From assembly GCA_003155335.1 (NCBI GenBank), contig PMCG01000043.1:8982-14254 (forward strand): a stretch of DNA of 5,273 nt. The letters run 5' to 3'. The notes beneath the pieces are model-generated. The model did not search any database, was not told where the DNA came from, and was given only the letters and a program-made list of their open reading frames with translations. The position numbers and the translations under genes were made by a program. Source of the stretch: Acidobacteriota bacterium (lineage in GTDB: Bacteria > Acidobacteriota > Vicinamibacteria > Fen-336). This document shows positions 1 through 5,273 of the stretch, one piece after another (position 1 is the first letter of the stretch; each line of letters begins with the position of its first letter).

Positions 1-239
1 TCCTTCCAAGAAGCCGGCTCGAGCGCACCGTTGCGGCGGATGAGCGGCTTCCTGAGACGATCTGGCGAGCTGGCCACCTCGTGCACATGCCAGCCGCGAA
101 CGCAGATCCGGCCCTGATTCGCAGGGTGCGACATGCTCGGATACGCGCCCGTGACCGCGCCTCCCGAGGACTCGAGATAGATCCCGCAGCCGACGCCGCA
201 GAAGGTACACGTCGTGAGTCGATGTGCGCTCAGCGGCAT
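1..239 (-). CDS. Molybdopterin oxidoreductase, formate dehydrogenase alpha-like, N-terminal fragment
   Basis: This is the first 79 codons of a gene that runs off the left edge. The peptide begins MPLSAHRLTTCTFCGVGCGI and shows the N-terminal [4Fe-4S] domain of the molybdopterin oxidoreductase family: Cys11-x2-Cys14-x3-Cys18, then Cys46 in GRICVRGW (residues 43-50), followed by SPDRLRKPLIRRNG (58-71). That order is typical of formate dehydrogenase alpha chains and related NuoG/NarB-like proteins, which oxidise substrate at a Mo/W-bis-MGD centre and pass electrons to the cluster. The start is well defined: ATG at 239 is directly preceded by an in-frame TAG, and GAGGGG (248-253) lies 8 bases upstream as a ribosome site. 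The residue after Cys46 that is often Lys in formate dehydrogenases is Arg48 here. The catalytic Cys/Sec and cofactor domains are outside the window, so the substrate is inferred. Family call strong, formate specificity moderate. Confidence 0.85.
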   Translation of the reverse strand, partial: MPLSAHRLTTCTFCGVGCGIYLESSGGAVTGAYPSMSHPANQGRICVRGWHVHEVASSPDRLRKPLIRRNGALEPASWK

Positions 240-322
240 CTACCTGGCCCCTCGAAGCTCACAGCATCCTGCCCTTCAGCTTGGGTCCCTGACCGGTCGC
301 CCCGCACGTTGTACGCATCCGT

Positions 323-480
323 TTAGTCCGCAAGCGTCACTGGCCGCGCCTTGAGCAAGAACCGATCCTGCTGAGCGCGCTTCCAGAAACCATTGAACAG
401 CCGTGACTAGCGGAGAACGCTTCGCGTCGTTCGTCGACCACCAACGGCAATGTCTGCGTGTGCGTGTGGTACTTCAGCGC
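323..480 (-). pseudogene. Possible decayed or frameshifted small gene in the fdh-pfk gap
   Basis: No intact gene fills the gap between the phosphofructokinase stop and the oxidoreductase start, but two adjoining minus-strand pieces look coding. The first, about 480-409, reads ALKYHTHTQTLPLVVDERRE and then AFSA. The second, 406-323, reads SRLFNGFWKRAQQDRFLLKA and then RPVTLAD before TAA. They are in frames that differ by one base, and the second frame has TAG at 409-407. Restoring one base near 407 would join them into one peptide of about 50 residues. By my count third-position G+C is about 75-80% and second-position about 42-44% in both pieces, the pattern expected of coding DNA in a GC-rich genome. 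I see no credible start codon or ribosome site at the 5' end and recognise no family. It could be a decayed gene, a sequencing error, or chance. No promoter or terminator is clear in 240-536. Confidence 0.25.
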
Positions 481-536
481 ACATCTTGCCGGCCAGCGAC
501 GAGAATCACATTCACGGGCTGGGGAGCTGTCGCGAG

Positions 537-1634
537 TCAGTCGCCGAAGCCGATCCCCAGCTCACGCGCCGTGAGAACCGTGTCGCCGTCAACCGGGACC
601 CGCTTGGTGCGCTGAGCGATCTCCTCAAGGGGGATGCTGCCCATGTTCGGCGGGTTGAACGTCACCATGTGGCCCCACAGCCCGGCCGCGGCCAGCCGCA
701 CCGCTGCTGCCCCGTACCGCAGCCCCAGCAGCCGGTCGAAGGTCGACGGCGAGCCTCCGCGCTGGAGATGGCCCAGCACGAGCGTGCGCGTCTCCCAACC
801 CATTCGGCGCTCGATCTCCTGCGCCACCCATTCGCCGATCCCGCCCAGCCGCCCCTCGCACCCCTTGGCCTTGGGCGTCCGGTAGACCGGCCCGCCGGTC
901 CGCGTGACAGCGCCCTCCGCCACACAGACGATCGCATAGTGCCGCCCGCGTTTGCGCCGAGCGTCAAGGTGCTCGCAGACCTTCGTAATGTCGAAGGGTA
1001 TTTCAGGGATGAGAATGACGTGGCACGAGCCTGAGATGCCGGCGTTGAGCGCGATCCAGCCGGCGTGCCGGCCCATCACCTCGACGACCATCACGCGCTC
1101 GTGTGCCGCCGCGGTCGAGTGCATCTTGTCCAGCGCCTCAGTCGCCGTCTGCACGGCTGTGTCGAACCCGAAGGTGACGCTCGTGTACATCAGGTCGTTG
1201 TCGATCGTCTTCGGCACGCCAATGATCGGCACGCCCATCTGCATCAGCTTGTATGCGATCGACAGGGACCCGTCTCCGCCAACCGCGATGACGCCGTCGA
1301 TCCTCGCCTTGTGAATGCCCTCGACCACCAGATCCGCGGCCAGGCGCGCGCGTCTCATCCCCGGCAGCTTGACCTGCGTCTCGAACGGATTGCCCTTGTT
1401 GGTCGTACCGAGGATCGTGCCACCGAGCGAGGCGATGCCGCGCACCGCGGTGCGCGTCAGTTTCATGAGCGGCTCGCCCCCAAGGAAGCTCGCGTACCCG
1501 TCGCAGATCCCCAGCACCTCCCAGCCACGGTTGATCGAGGCCAACGTCACGGCGCGAATGACCGCGTTGAGGCCGGGCGCGTCGCCCCCGCCCGTATTGA
1601 TCGCGATGCGACGGATACGCCTCGGCTGGATCAT
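537..1634 (-). CDS. pfkA: 6-phosphofructokinase, clade III, predicted ATP-dependent
   Basis: Cytoplasmic enzyme that phosphorylates fructose 6-phosphate to fructose 1,6-bisphosphate, the committing step of glycolysis. With the chosen start it has 365 residues, normal for the family. Visible motifs are the nucleotide loop INTGGGDAPGLNA (12-24), GGDGS (119-123), PKTIDND (141-147) with catalytic Asp145, MGRHAGW (187-193) with sugar-phosphate Arg189, PEIPFD with Glu211, and the family signature LGHLQRGGSPS (287-297). Gly122 aligns with E. coli Gly104, which favours ATP. Lys142 stands where E. coli has Gly124, a residue shared with PPi enzymes. This G/K pair is known from clade-III ATP enzymes such as those of actinomycetes. 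The ATG at 1634 is preferred over an in-frame GTG at 1682, because GAGGAG sits 7 bases before it and the homologous sequence begins soon after. It is divergent from the DUF2723 gene. Specificity for ATP is inferred, not shown. Confidence 0.95.
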   Translation of the reverse strand: MIQPRRIRRIAINTGGGDAPGLNAVIRAVTLASINRGWEVLGICDGYASFLGGEPLMKLTRTAVRGIASLGGTILGTTNKGNPFETQVKLPGMRRARLAADLVVEGIHKARIDGVIAVGGDGSLSIAYKLMQMGVPIIGVPKTIDNDLMYTSVTFGFDTAVQTATEALDKMHSTAAAHERVMVVEVMGRHAGWIALNAGISGSCHVILIPEIPFDITKVCEHLDARRKRGRHYAIVCVAEGAVTRTGGPVYRTPKAKGCEGRLGGIGEWVAQEIERRMGWETRTLVLGHLQRGGSPSTFDRLLGLRYGAAAVRLAAAGLWGHMVTFNPPNMGSIPLEEIAQRTKRVPVDGDTVLTARELGIGFGD

Positions 1635-1641
1635 CACCGCT

Positions 1642-1647
1642 CTCCTC
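1642..1647 (-). promoter_or_regulatory. Ribosome binding site that decides the pfkA start
   Basis: The minus strand reads GAGGAG, then seven bases, then ATG at 1634-1632. This is a near-ideal Shine-Dalgarno element. It argues that translation starts at this ATG and that the 16 codons from the upstream GTG (1682) are leader. Confidence 0.75.
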
Positions 1648-1711
1648 GACTGCTGCCAGTGCGCCGCTGGCAACTCTGACACGGCCTTGGTCTGGTCCGC
1701 GAGCCCGCGCT

Positions 1712-1740
1712 ACTTTACCCTATCGAACCGACAGTCTGAA
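1712..1740 (-). promoter_or_regulatory. Candidate sigma-70-type promoter for pfkA
   Basis: On the minus strand TTCAGA (1740-1735) and TAAAGT (1717-1712) are separated by exactly 17 bases. Each matches the -35 and -10 consensus at four of six positions. Transcription would start near 1705 and give a leader of about 70 bases, which supports the ATG start at 1634. The region is AT-richer than its surroundings. Matches of this quality occur by chance, so this is a candidate only. Confidence 0.35.
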
Positions 1741-1757
1741 CTCGGGCTACACTAACT

Positions 1758-1770
1758 GGGCGCCACGCCC
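1758..1770 (+). repeat. Short hairpin just upstream of the DUF2723 start codon
   Basis: GGGCG (1758-1762) and CGCCC (1766-1770) form a 5-bp G+C stem around a CCA loop, ending five bases before the ATG at 1776. The place where a ribosome site would be expected is therefore pyrimidine- and hairpin-rich and contains no Shine-Dalgarno motif. It could lower or control translation initiation, but such short GC stems are common in GC-rich DNA. Confidence 0.3.
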
Positions 1771-1775
1771 GCCCC

Positions 1776-3848
1776 ATGTCCCGACGATCCACCACCCGAC
1801 GACGACGCAGTCCCAAGGAAACAGGGCGAGTCGACCGTGCGCCAGAACTCCCGCAGCCGCCGTCCACCCTGCCGCACCTCATGCTGGCGTCAACGGCCTG
1901 TGGACTCGTCGCGCTGGCCGCGTATGCCCTGACGCTCAATCCCACTGTCTCGCACGGCGACAGCGGCGAGATGATCGCGGTCGCGCACACTCTCGGCGTC
2001 GCCCATCCGCCGGGCTATCCTCTTTACACGCTGTTGGCCAAGCTATTCGCTCTTGTCCCCCTCGGCAGCGTTGCCGCACGCGTCAACTTCTTCTCAGCCA
2101 CCTGCGACGCCCTGGCCGCGCTCTTCTTGTGCCGTGCAGCGGCGCTGCTGGCGGGCAACATCTGGGCGGGCGTCGCCGCTGCCGGGTTCTTCGCATTCTC
2201 GCCGCTCGTGTGGCCGTACGCTGTCACGGCAGAGGTGTTCCCCCTGAACAACCTCTTCGCGGCTTTGCTTCTGCATCTTGCGGTCCTAGCAAACGCCGCA
2301 TCAGTCTCCGCCGAGCGACGCAGGCGTCTCTGGCTTGGCATTGCATTCGTTTTCGGTTTGGGGCTTGCGAACCATCACGTCCTGGTCTTGCTCGCTGGGC
2401 CGGTCCTTCTGTGGCAGCTCCTCCTCACGTCTCGCTCTGATCTGACGCGCGCCCGGCTGGCCGCACTCGCTTTCGCGCTGTGCCTCGGTCTGACCCCGTA
2501 CTTGTACCTCTTCATCGCCCCTCACCTCGGATCGGAAATCACCTGGGGCAACACGGCCACGTTGCGCGGCTTTCTCGACCACGTGCTGCGGCGTGAATAT
2601 GGCACACTGCAACTGGCCGAGATCTCGTCTGCGCCGACCGGGGGCATCGCGCACCGGCTCATTGCATTCATCATGCGCCTCTCGACTACGACCGTCGGCG
2701 CCGCCCCGCTGCTTCTGCTCGCCGCACTCCCAACTCTGTTCCGCCGCTCCGCGGTACGACAGATCAGCCGCCTCTGGGCCGTCGGCGTCGTCTGCCATCT
2801 CCTCATCTTCGCCAGGCTCTCGAATCTCTCGATGGACATTCCGGTGCACGCTGCCGTGCAGGAGCGTTTCTGGCAGCAAGCAGTGCTCGTGCTCGCGGCC
2901 TTCATGGGCCTCGGGCTGGCGCAGGCCACGGAGCTGCTCCCACACGGCAGGAGGCTCGCGGCTGCCTTTCTCGCGATCGCAGTGCCGCTCGGGCTGGCCG
3001 TCACGAACTTCCGGGAGATGGATCAGCGCGGACACACGTTCTTCCGCGACTATGGCCAGGCCCTGCTCGACTCGCTCCCGCGCAACGCCGTGCTGCTCCT
3101 CACCAGCGACGAGGCCATCGGCAGCGTGCGCTATCTGCAACAGATCGACGGCTACCGGCGCGACGTCAGCGTGCTGCCCACTGGCCAGCTTGCGAGTCCC
3201 TGGTTTCGCGCCCTCGCGGCGCGCCATTTCCCGAACCTGACACTGCCCTCGCCAGGAACGGACGGCCGCTTCACCTGTCTCGAGTTTCTCGACCGCAACC
3301 TCCCCTCCACGCGCATCTTCATCGTCAACAAGATTCCCTGGCTGGCGACACTCGAGGAGGCATACTCGCCCATACCCGTCGGCCTCGCCGATGAGGTCCT
3401 GCCGAAGAAGACGCTTCCGCCGTTCGAGACCTGGGTCGACGAGGGACTCGCCTCTTTCGCTCGCTTCGATCCTGCGACTGCGCGCAGCCGCCACGACGGC
3501 CCCTGGGAACGCTACGTCGAGGAGACCTATTGGCGCCACTTCGAGCGCTTCGCGCTGGCGGTGTCGAGCGCGGCAGCAGCCTACGGCCACAATCCTGCGG
3601 TCGCAGAGCGCGTGGTTCGCGCGCTGCGGCCCGTTGCCGATCGCCATCCCCAGCCCAGCCCGACGGTCCTGCGCAATCTAGGAGTGGCGTACCAATTCGT
3701 GGGAACCCGTGACCCGAGCGCGAAGAGGCAGATGATCCACTACTGGAAGCTCTACCTGGCCGCTGCCCCACCCAACGACACAGACCGCGAGACGATCACT
3801 CGCGCTATCCGCGCTGCCGAGGCGACACCGACGACGGGCCACAACTAG
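1776..3848 (+). CDS. DUF2723/TMEM260-family polytopic membrane protein, putative GT-C glycosyltransferase
   Basis: A 690-residue membrane protein. The N-terminal Arg-rich tail (3-11) is probably cytoplasmic. TM1 spans about 36-55, and the following loop carries YALTLNPTVSHGDSGE (50-65) and HPPGYPLY (77-84), the hallmark of DUF2723. About ten further hydrophobic segments follow to residue 410. An acidic pair in the first extracytoplasmic loop (Asp62, Glu65) is the layout of GT-C glycosyltransferases, which use lipid-linked sugars outside the membrane. Human TMEM260 of this family is reported as a protein O-mannosyltransferase. WGNTATLRGFLDHVLRREYG (257-276) and LPRNAVLLLTSDE (434-446) are further family-like blocks. 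Residues about 585-685 are soluble and helical with a TPR-like look (LRNLGVAYQ, YWKLYLAAAP). ATG 1776 is the first possible start after an in-frame TGA at 1737, but has no ribosome site. Met36 is an alternative that would lose the basic tail. The donor, acceptor and activity are inferred. Confidence 0.88.
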   Translation: MSRRSTTRRRRSPKETGRVDRAPELPQPPSTLPHLMLASTACGLVALAAYALTLNPTVSHGDSGEMIAVAHTLGVAHPPGYPLYTLLAKLFALVPLGSVAARVNFFSATCDALAALFLCRAAALLAGNIWAGVAAAGFFAFSPLVWPYAVTAEVFPLNNLFAALLLHLAVLANAASVSAERRRRLWLGIAFVFGLGLANHHVLVLLAGPVLLWQLLLTSRSDLTRARLAALAFALCLGLTPYLYLFIAPHLGSEITWGNTATLRGFLDHVLRREYGTLQLAEISSAPTGGIAHRLIAFIMRLSTTTVGAAPLLLLAALPTLFRRSAVRQISRLWAVGVVCHLLIFARLSNLSMDIPVHAAVQERFWQQAVLVLAAFMGLGLAQATELLPHGRRLAAAFLAIAVPLGLAVTNFREMDQRGHTFFRDYGQALLDSLPRNAVLLLTSDEAIGSVRYLQQIDGYRRDVSVLPTGQLASPWFRALAARHFPNLTLPSPGTDGRFTCLEFLDRNLPSTRIFIVNKIPWLATLEEAYSPIPVGLADEVLPKKTLPPFETWVDEGLASFARFDPATARSRHDGPWERYVEETYWRHFERFALAVSSAAAAYGHNPAVAERVVRALRPVADRHPQPSPTVLRNLGVAYQFVGTRDPSAKRQMIHYWKLYLAAAPPNDTDRETITRAIRAAEATPTTGHN

Positions 3849-3867
3849 CCCGCCGCGCGGCCAGGCT
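3847..3867. terminator. Interrupted inverted repeat between convergent genes, possible bidirectional terminator
   Basis: Only 17 bases separate the stop of the DUF2723 gene (3848) from the stop of aroK (3866). They contain the perfect palindrome GCCGCGCGGC (3852-3861), flanked by AGCC (3847-3850) and GGCT (3864-3867), so a GC-rich stem with mismatches can form on either strand. No run of T follows on either side, so it does not meet the usual intrinsic-terminator pattern. Its position is the main argument. Confidence 0.25.
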
Positions 3868-4393
3868 ACTGCTGCGCGACCGCCAGCAGCGGGGCTTGCC
3901 TGAGAATCTCGGCAGCCGTCTCGTCAGGTGTTGCGTGATCCGTGGCCACGACGACGTCGGCAGCCGCGCGGTAGAGCGGTCCGCGCTGGGCCAGCTTCTC
4001 TTCGATCTCTTCCACGATGGTCTTGCCTGTCAATGACGGCCGATTGCTGTCGCCGCCGATGCGCGCCGCGATCGTGCCGACCTCCGCTGTCAGCAGGACG
4101 CAGTATCCGCCTTCCCTGAGCGCCACCACGTTTCGGGGATCCTCCACGACGCCGCCACCACAGTCCAAGATGTGACGCGCGAGGCCGGTGGCGCGCGCCA
4201 CCTCCTCACGCTCGCGCTCGCGAAACCCTTGCCAACCGAAGCGCGCCACGATCTCCGGGATCGCGAGCCGGGCGTGCTCGACGATCGCGCGGTCCAGCGA
4301 GACCACGGGCCAGCCTGTGTGCGCGCTCAGAAGCGCGGCCACGGTGGACTTGCCCGTCCCCCGATAGCCGAGCAAGACGAGATTGCGCTTCAT
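3866..4393 (-). CDS. aroK: Shikimate kinase
   Basis: Cytoplasmic P-loop kinase of 175 residues, normal for the family, that phosphorylates shikimate to shikimate 3-phosphate with ATP on the route to chorismate and aromatic amino acids. The Walker A loop is GYRGTGKST (9-17) with Lys15. Asp34 in VSLD is the Mg/shikimate-binding Asp, though the first Asp of the usual DxD pair is Ser32. FRERE (57-61) carries the shikimate-binding Arg58, and CGGGVV (78-83) is the glycine motif. NRPSL (117-121) with Arg118 is the lid, and QRGPLYRAAA (136-145) carries the conserved nucleotide-side Arg137. The ATG shares the four bases ATGA with the stop of aroE upstream, and no clear ribosome site precedes it, so translation is probably coupled. 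The first-Asp change is seen in other members and is not expected to abolish activity. The choice of aroK over aroL is by convention. Confidence 0.95.
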   Translation of the reverse strand: MKRNLVLLGYRGTGKSTVAALLSAHTGWPVVSLDRAIVEHARLAIPEIVARFGWQGFREREREEVARATGLARHILDCGGGVVEDPRNVVALREGGYCVLLTAEVGTIAARIGGDSNRPSLTGKTIVEEIEEKLAQRGPLYRAAADVVVATDHATPDETAAEILRQAPLLAVAQQ

Positions 4394-5232
4394 CGCTCAG
4401 CCGCCGCAGCCAGCGCCTCGCGTACAGTGCGATGCATGATCTCGCGCGGCGCTGCTACTCCCGTGAACAGCTCGAACTGCAGCGCGGCCTGCTCCGCGAA
4501 CATCCCGACACCGTCGATCGTCAGACAGCCCCGGTCGCGCGCACTGGCCAGCAACTTGGTCGTGAGCGGGTTGTAGACCACGTCAAAGACCGCCAGGTCC
4601 TTGCCGAGCCATTCGGCCGGGACAGGCAGCGCGTCCTCGTGAGGATGCATCCCCACGGGCGAGGCGTTGATGAGCAACTGAACCTGTCGGTGCGCATCCG
4701 ACGCAAGGTCGATCACAACGCCGCGCCGCGCCGCATCAAGGTCGCGCCTGAGCGCCGCCGCCTGCGCCGCAACCTCGGCTCGGAAGCACAAGCTGCGAAT
4801 GCCGGCGTCCAAGAGCGCGAAGCTGATCGCGCGCGCCGCTCCGCCCGTGCCCACCATGAGCACGTCCTTCCCGCTCGGATCGCAGCCCGCGCTTCGCAAC
4901 GCCCGCACAGCCCCTGGTCCGTCCGTCGAGTACCCGACGAGTGTCCCGTTATCGTTGACGACCGTGTTGCAGGAACGACAGCGATCGACCGACGCGTCGA
5001 GGCGGTCCAAGTGCGGGATGATCGTCTCCTTGTGCGGAATCGTCACCGAGAAACCCCGCAGGCCGAGCGCCCGCATCGCGGCGATCGCCTCACGGGCTTC
5101 AGCGACGCGAAAGGCGACATAGGCATAATCGAGCCCGGCATGGGCCAGCGCGGTGCCATGGATGAGCGGGCTGAGCGAATGCTCGATTGGGTTGCCGATG
5201 ACGGCCAGGAGGGCTGTGCGTGCCGTGTGCAT
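4390..5232 (-). CDS. aroE: Shikimate dehydrogenase
   Basis: Cytoplasmic enzyme of 280 residues that reduces 3-dehydroshikimate to shikimate, normally with NADPH, supplying the substrate of the downstream kinase. The substrate domain shows IGNPIEHSLSPLIH (12-25), VTIPHKE (63-69) with catalytic Lys68, CNTVV with Asn89, and GYSTDG (100-105) with catalytic Asp104. The dinucleotide fold shows GTGGAARA (128-135). Later come NASPVGMHP (189-197), DVVYNP (217-222) and GMFAEQAALQFELFTG (243-258) with the substrate-side Gln248. The NADP-specific loop, normally an NRT/NRS triplet after strand 2, reads FRA (150-152) here, so the phosphate-binding Arg is kept while its neighbours differ. The ATG at 5232 is the only reasonable start, close to the first beta strand, but lacks a Shine-Dalgarno motif. 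The catalytic dyad favours a true AroE over the shikimate/quinate YdiB type, but cofactor preference is open. Confidence 0.95.
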   Translation of the reverse strand: MHTARTALLAVIGNPIEHSLSPLIHGTALAHAGLDYAYVAFRVAEAREAIAAMRALGLRGFSVTIPHKETIIPHLDRLDASVDRCRSCNTVVNDNGTLVGYSTDGPGAVRALRSAGCDPSGKDVLMVGTGGAARAISFALLDAGIRSLCFRAEVAAQAAALRRDLDAARRGVVIDLASDAHRQVQLLINASPVGMHPHEDALPVPAEWLGKDLAVFDVVYNPLTTKLLASARDRGCLTIDGVGMFAEQAALQFELFTGVAAPREIMHRTVREALAAAAER

Positions 5233-5241
5233 AGCGGCGGA

Positions 5242-5250
5242 AGGATACCA
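5242..5250 (-). promoter_or_regulatory. Weak candidate extended -10 element for aroE-aroK
   Basis: The minus strand reads TGGTATCCT ending nine bases before the aroE ATG. It resembles an extended -10 box (TGn plus TATCCT). Transcription would start within a few bases of the start codon, which would agree with the missing ribosome site and suggest a nearly leaderless message. There is no good -35 box, and the window ends at 5273, so a promoter further upstream or an operon with an unseen gene is equally possible. Confidence 0.2.
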
Positions 5251-5273
5251 GATGCGAACCAGCCGGCGCGGTC

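Noticed and set aside
316..318. ATG opening a 19-codon minus-strand frame that ends at a TGA (261-259)
   Set aside because: It is too short, has no ribosome site and no recognisable sequence, and does not reach the oxidoreductase start closely enough to suggest a coupled leader peptide.
81..326. Plus-strand open frame at the left edge
   Set aside because: It overlaps the minus-strand oxidoreductase with its cysteine cluster. The translation has no recognisable motif, and the overlap with real coding sequence explains its openness.
413..437. Small inverted repeat GAACG / CGTTC downstream of pfkA
   Set aside because: A 5-bp stem with an 8-base loop and no T-run is too weak to call a terminator.
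450..1034. Plus-strand open frame of 194 codons opposite pfkA
   Set aside because: It is antisense to a fully conserved phosphofructokinase, rich in Arg/Pro/His, shows no family motif and has no ribosome site. Long antisense frames are expected in GC-rich genes.
1065..1679. Plus-strand open frame of 204 codons opposite the pfkA N-terminus
   Set aside because: It is the antisense image of the nucleotide-binding half of phosphofructokinase, rich in His, Arg and Asp, with no independent start signal.
1748..1753. TACACT as a possible -10 box for the DUF2723 gene
   Set aside because: The best upstream -35-like hexamer (CCGACA) is only 14 bases away, which is outside the usual spacing.
2301..3647. 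Minus-strand open frame of 448 codons inside the DUF2723 gene
   Set aside because: It lies wholly antisense to the membrane protein gene, whose frame carries the conserved motifs. The translation is Arg/Glu/Gly-rich low complexity, typical of a mirror of hydrophobic codons.

Overview
The window is a GC-rich stretch (roughly two thirds G+C by eye) of ordinary bacterial chromosome. It holds five protein genes with little space between them, four of them on the minus strand. No rRNA, tRNA, CRISPR array, insertion sequence or phage gene is visible. The gene content does not fix the organism. High G+C, a clade-III phosphofructokinase, a DUF2723/TMEM260-type membrane protein and a molybdopterin oxidoreductase together fit an environmental, possibly uncultured lineage (Planctomycetota, Acidobacteriota, Myxococcota-like or a candidate phylum). 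I would not go further than that from sequence alone.

Layout from left to right. Positions 1-239 (minus) hold the N-terminus of a molybdopterin/4Fe-4S oxidoreductase, most like a formate dehydrogenase alpha chain, cut by the window edge. Positions 240-536 have no intact gene but contain a protein-like stretch that is broken by frame changes and may be a decayed small gene. Positions 537-1634 (minus) encode a 6-phosphofructokinase. Positions 1635-1775 are a divergent intergenic region with a candidate promoter for the phosphofructokinase and a small hairpin just before the next gene. Positions 1776-3848 (plus) encode a 690-residue polytopic membrane protein of the DUF2723/TMEM260 family, a likely GT-C-type glycosyltransferase. 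It converges on positions 3866-5232 (minus), where aroE and aroK lie as a two-gene unit with a 4-base overlap.

Functionally there are three separate themes: central carbon and redox metabolism (formate dehydrogenase-like enzyme, phosphofructokinase), a putative extracytoplasmic protein glycosyltransferase, and two consecutive shikimate-pathway steps (shikimate dehydrogenase, then shikimate kinase) that are probably translationally coupled. I found no convincing evidence of a new multi-gene system. The points most worth a second look are the DUF2723 protein, the unusual NADP-site motif in AroE, the mixed nucleotide-site signature of the phosphofructokinase, and the broken small reading frame at about 323-480.
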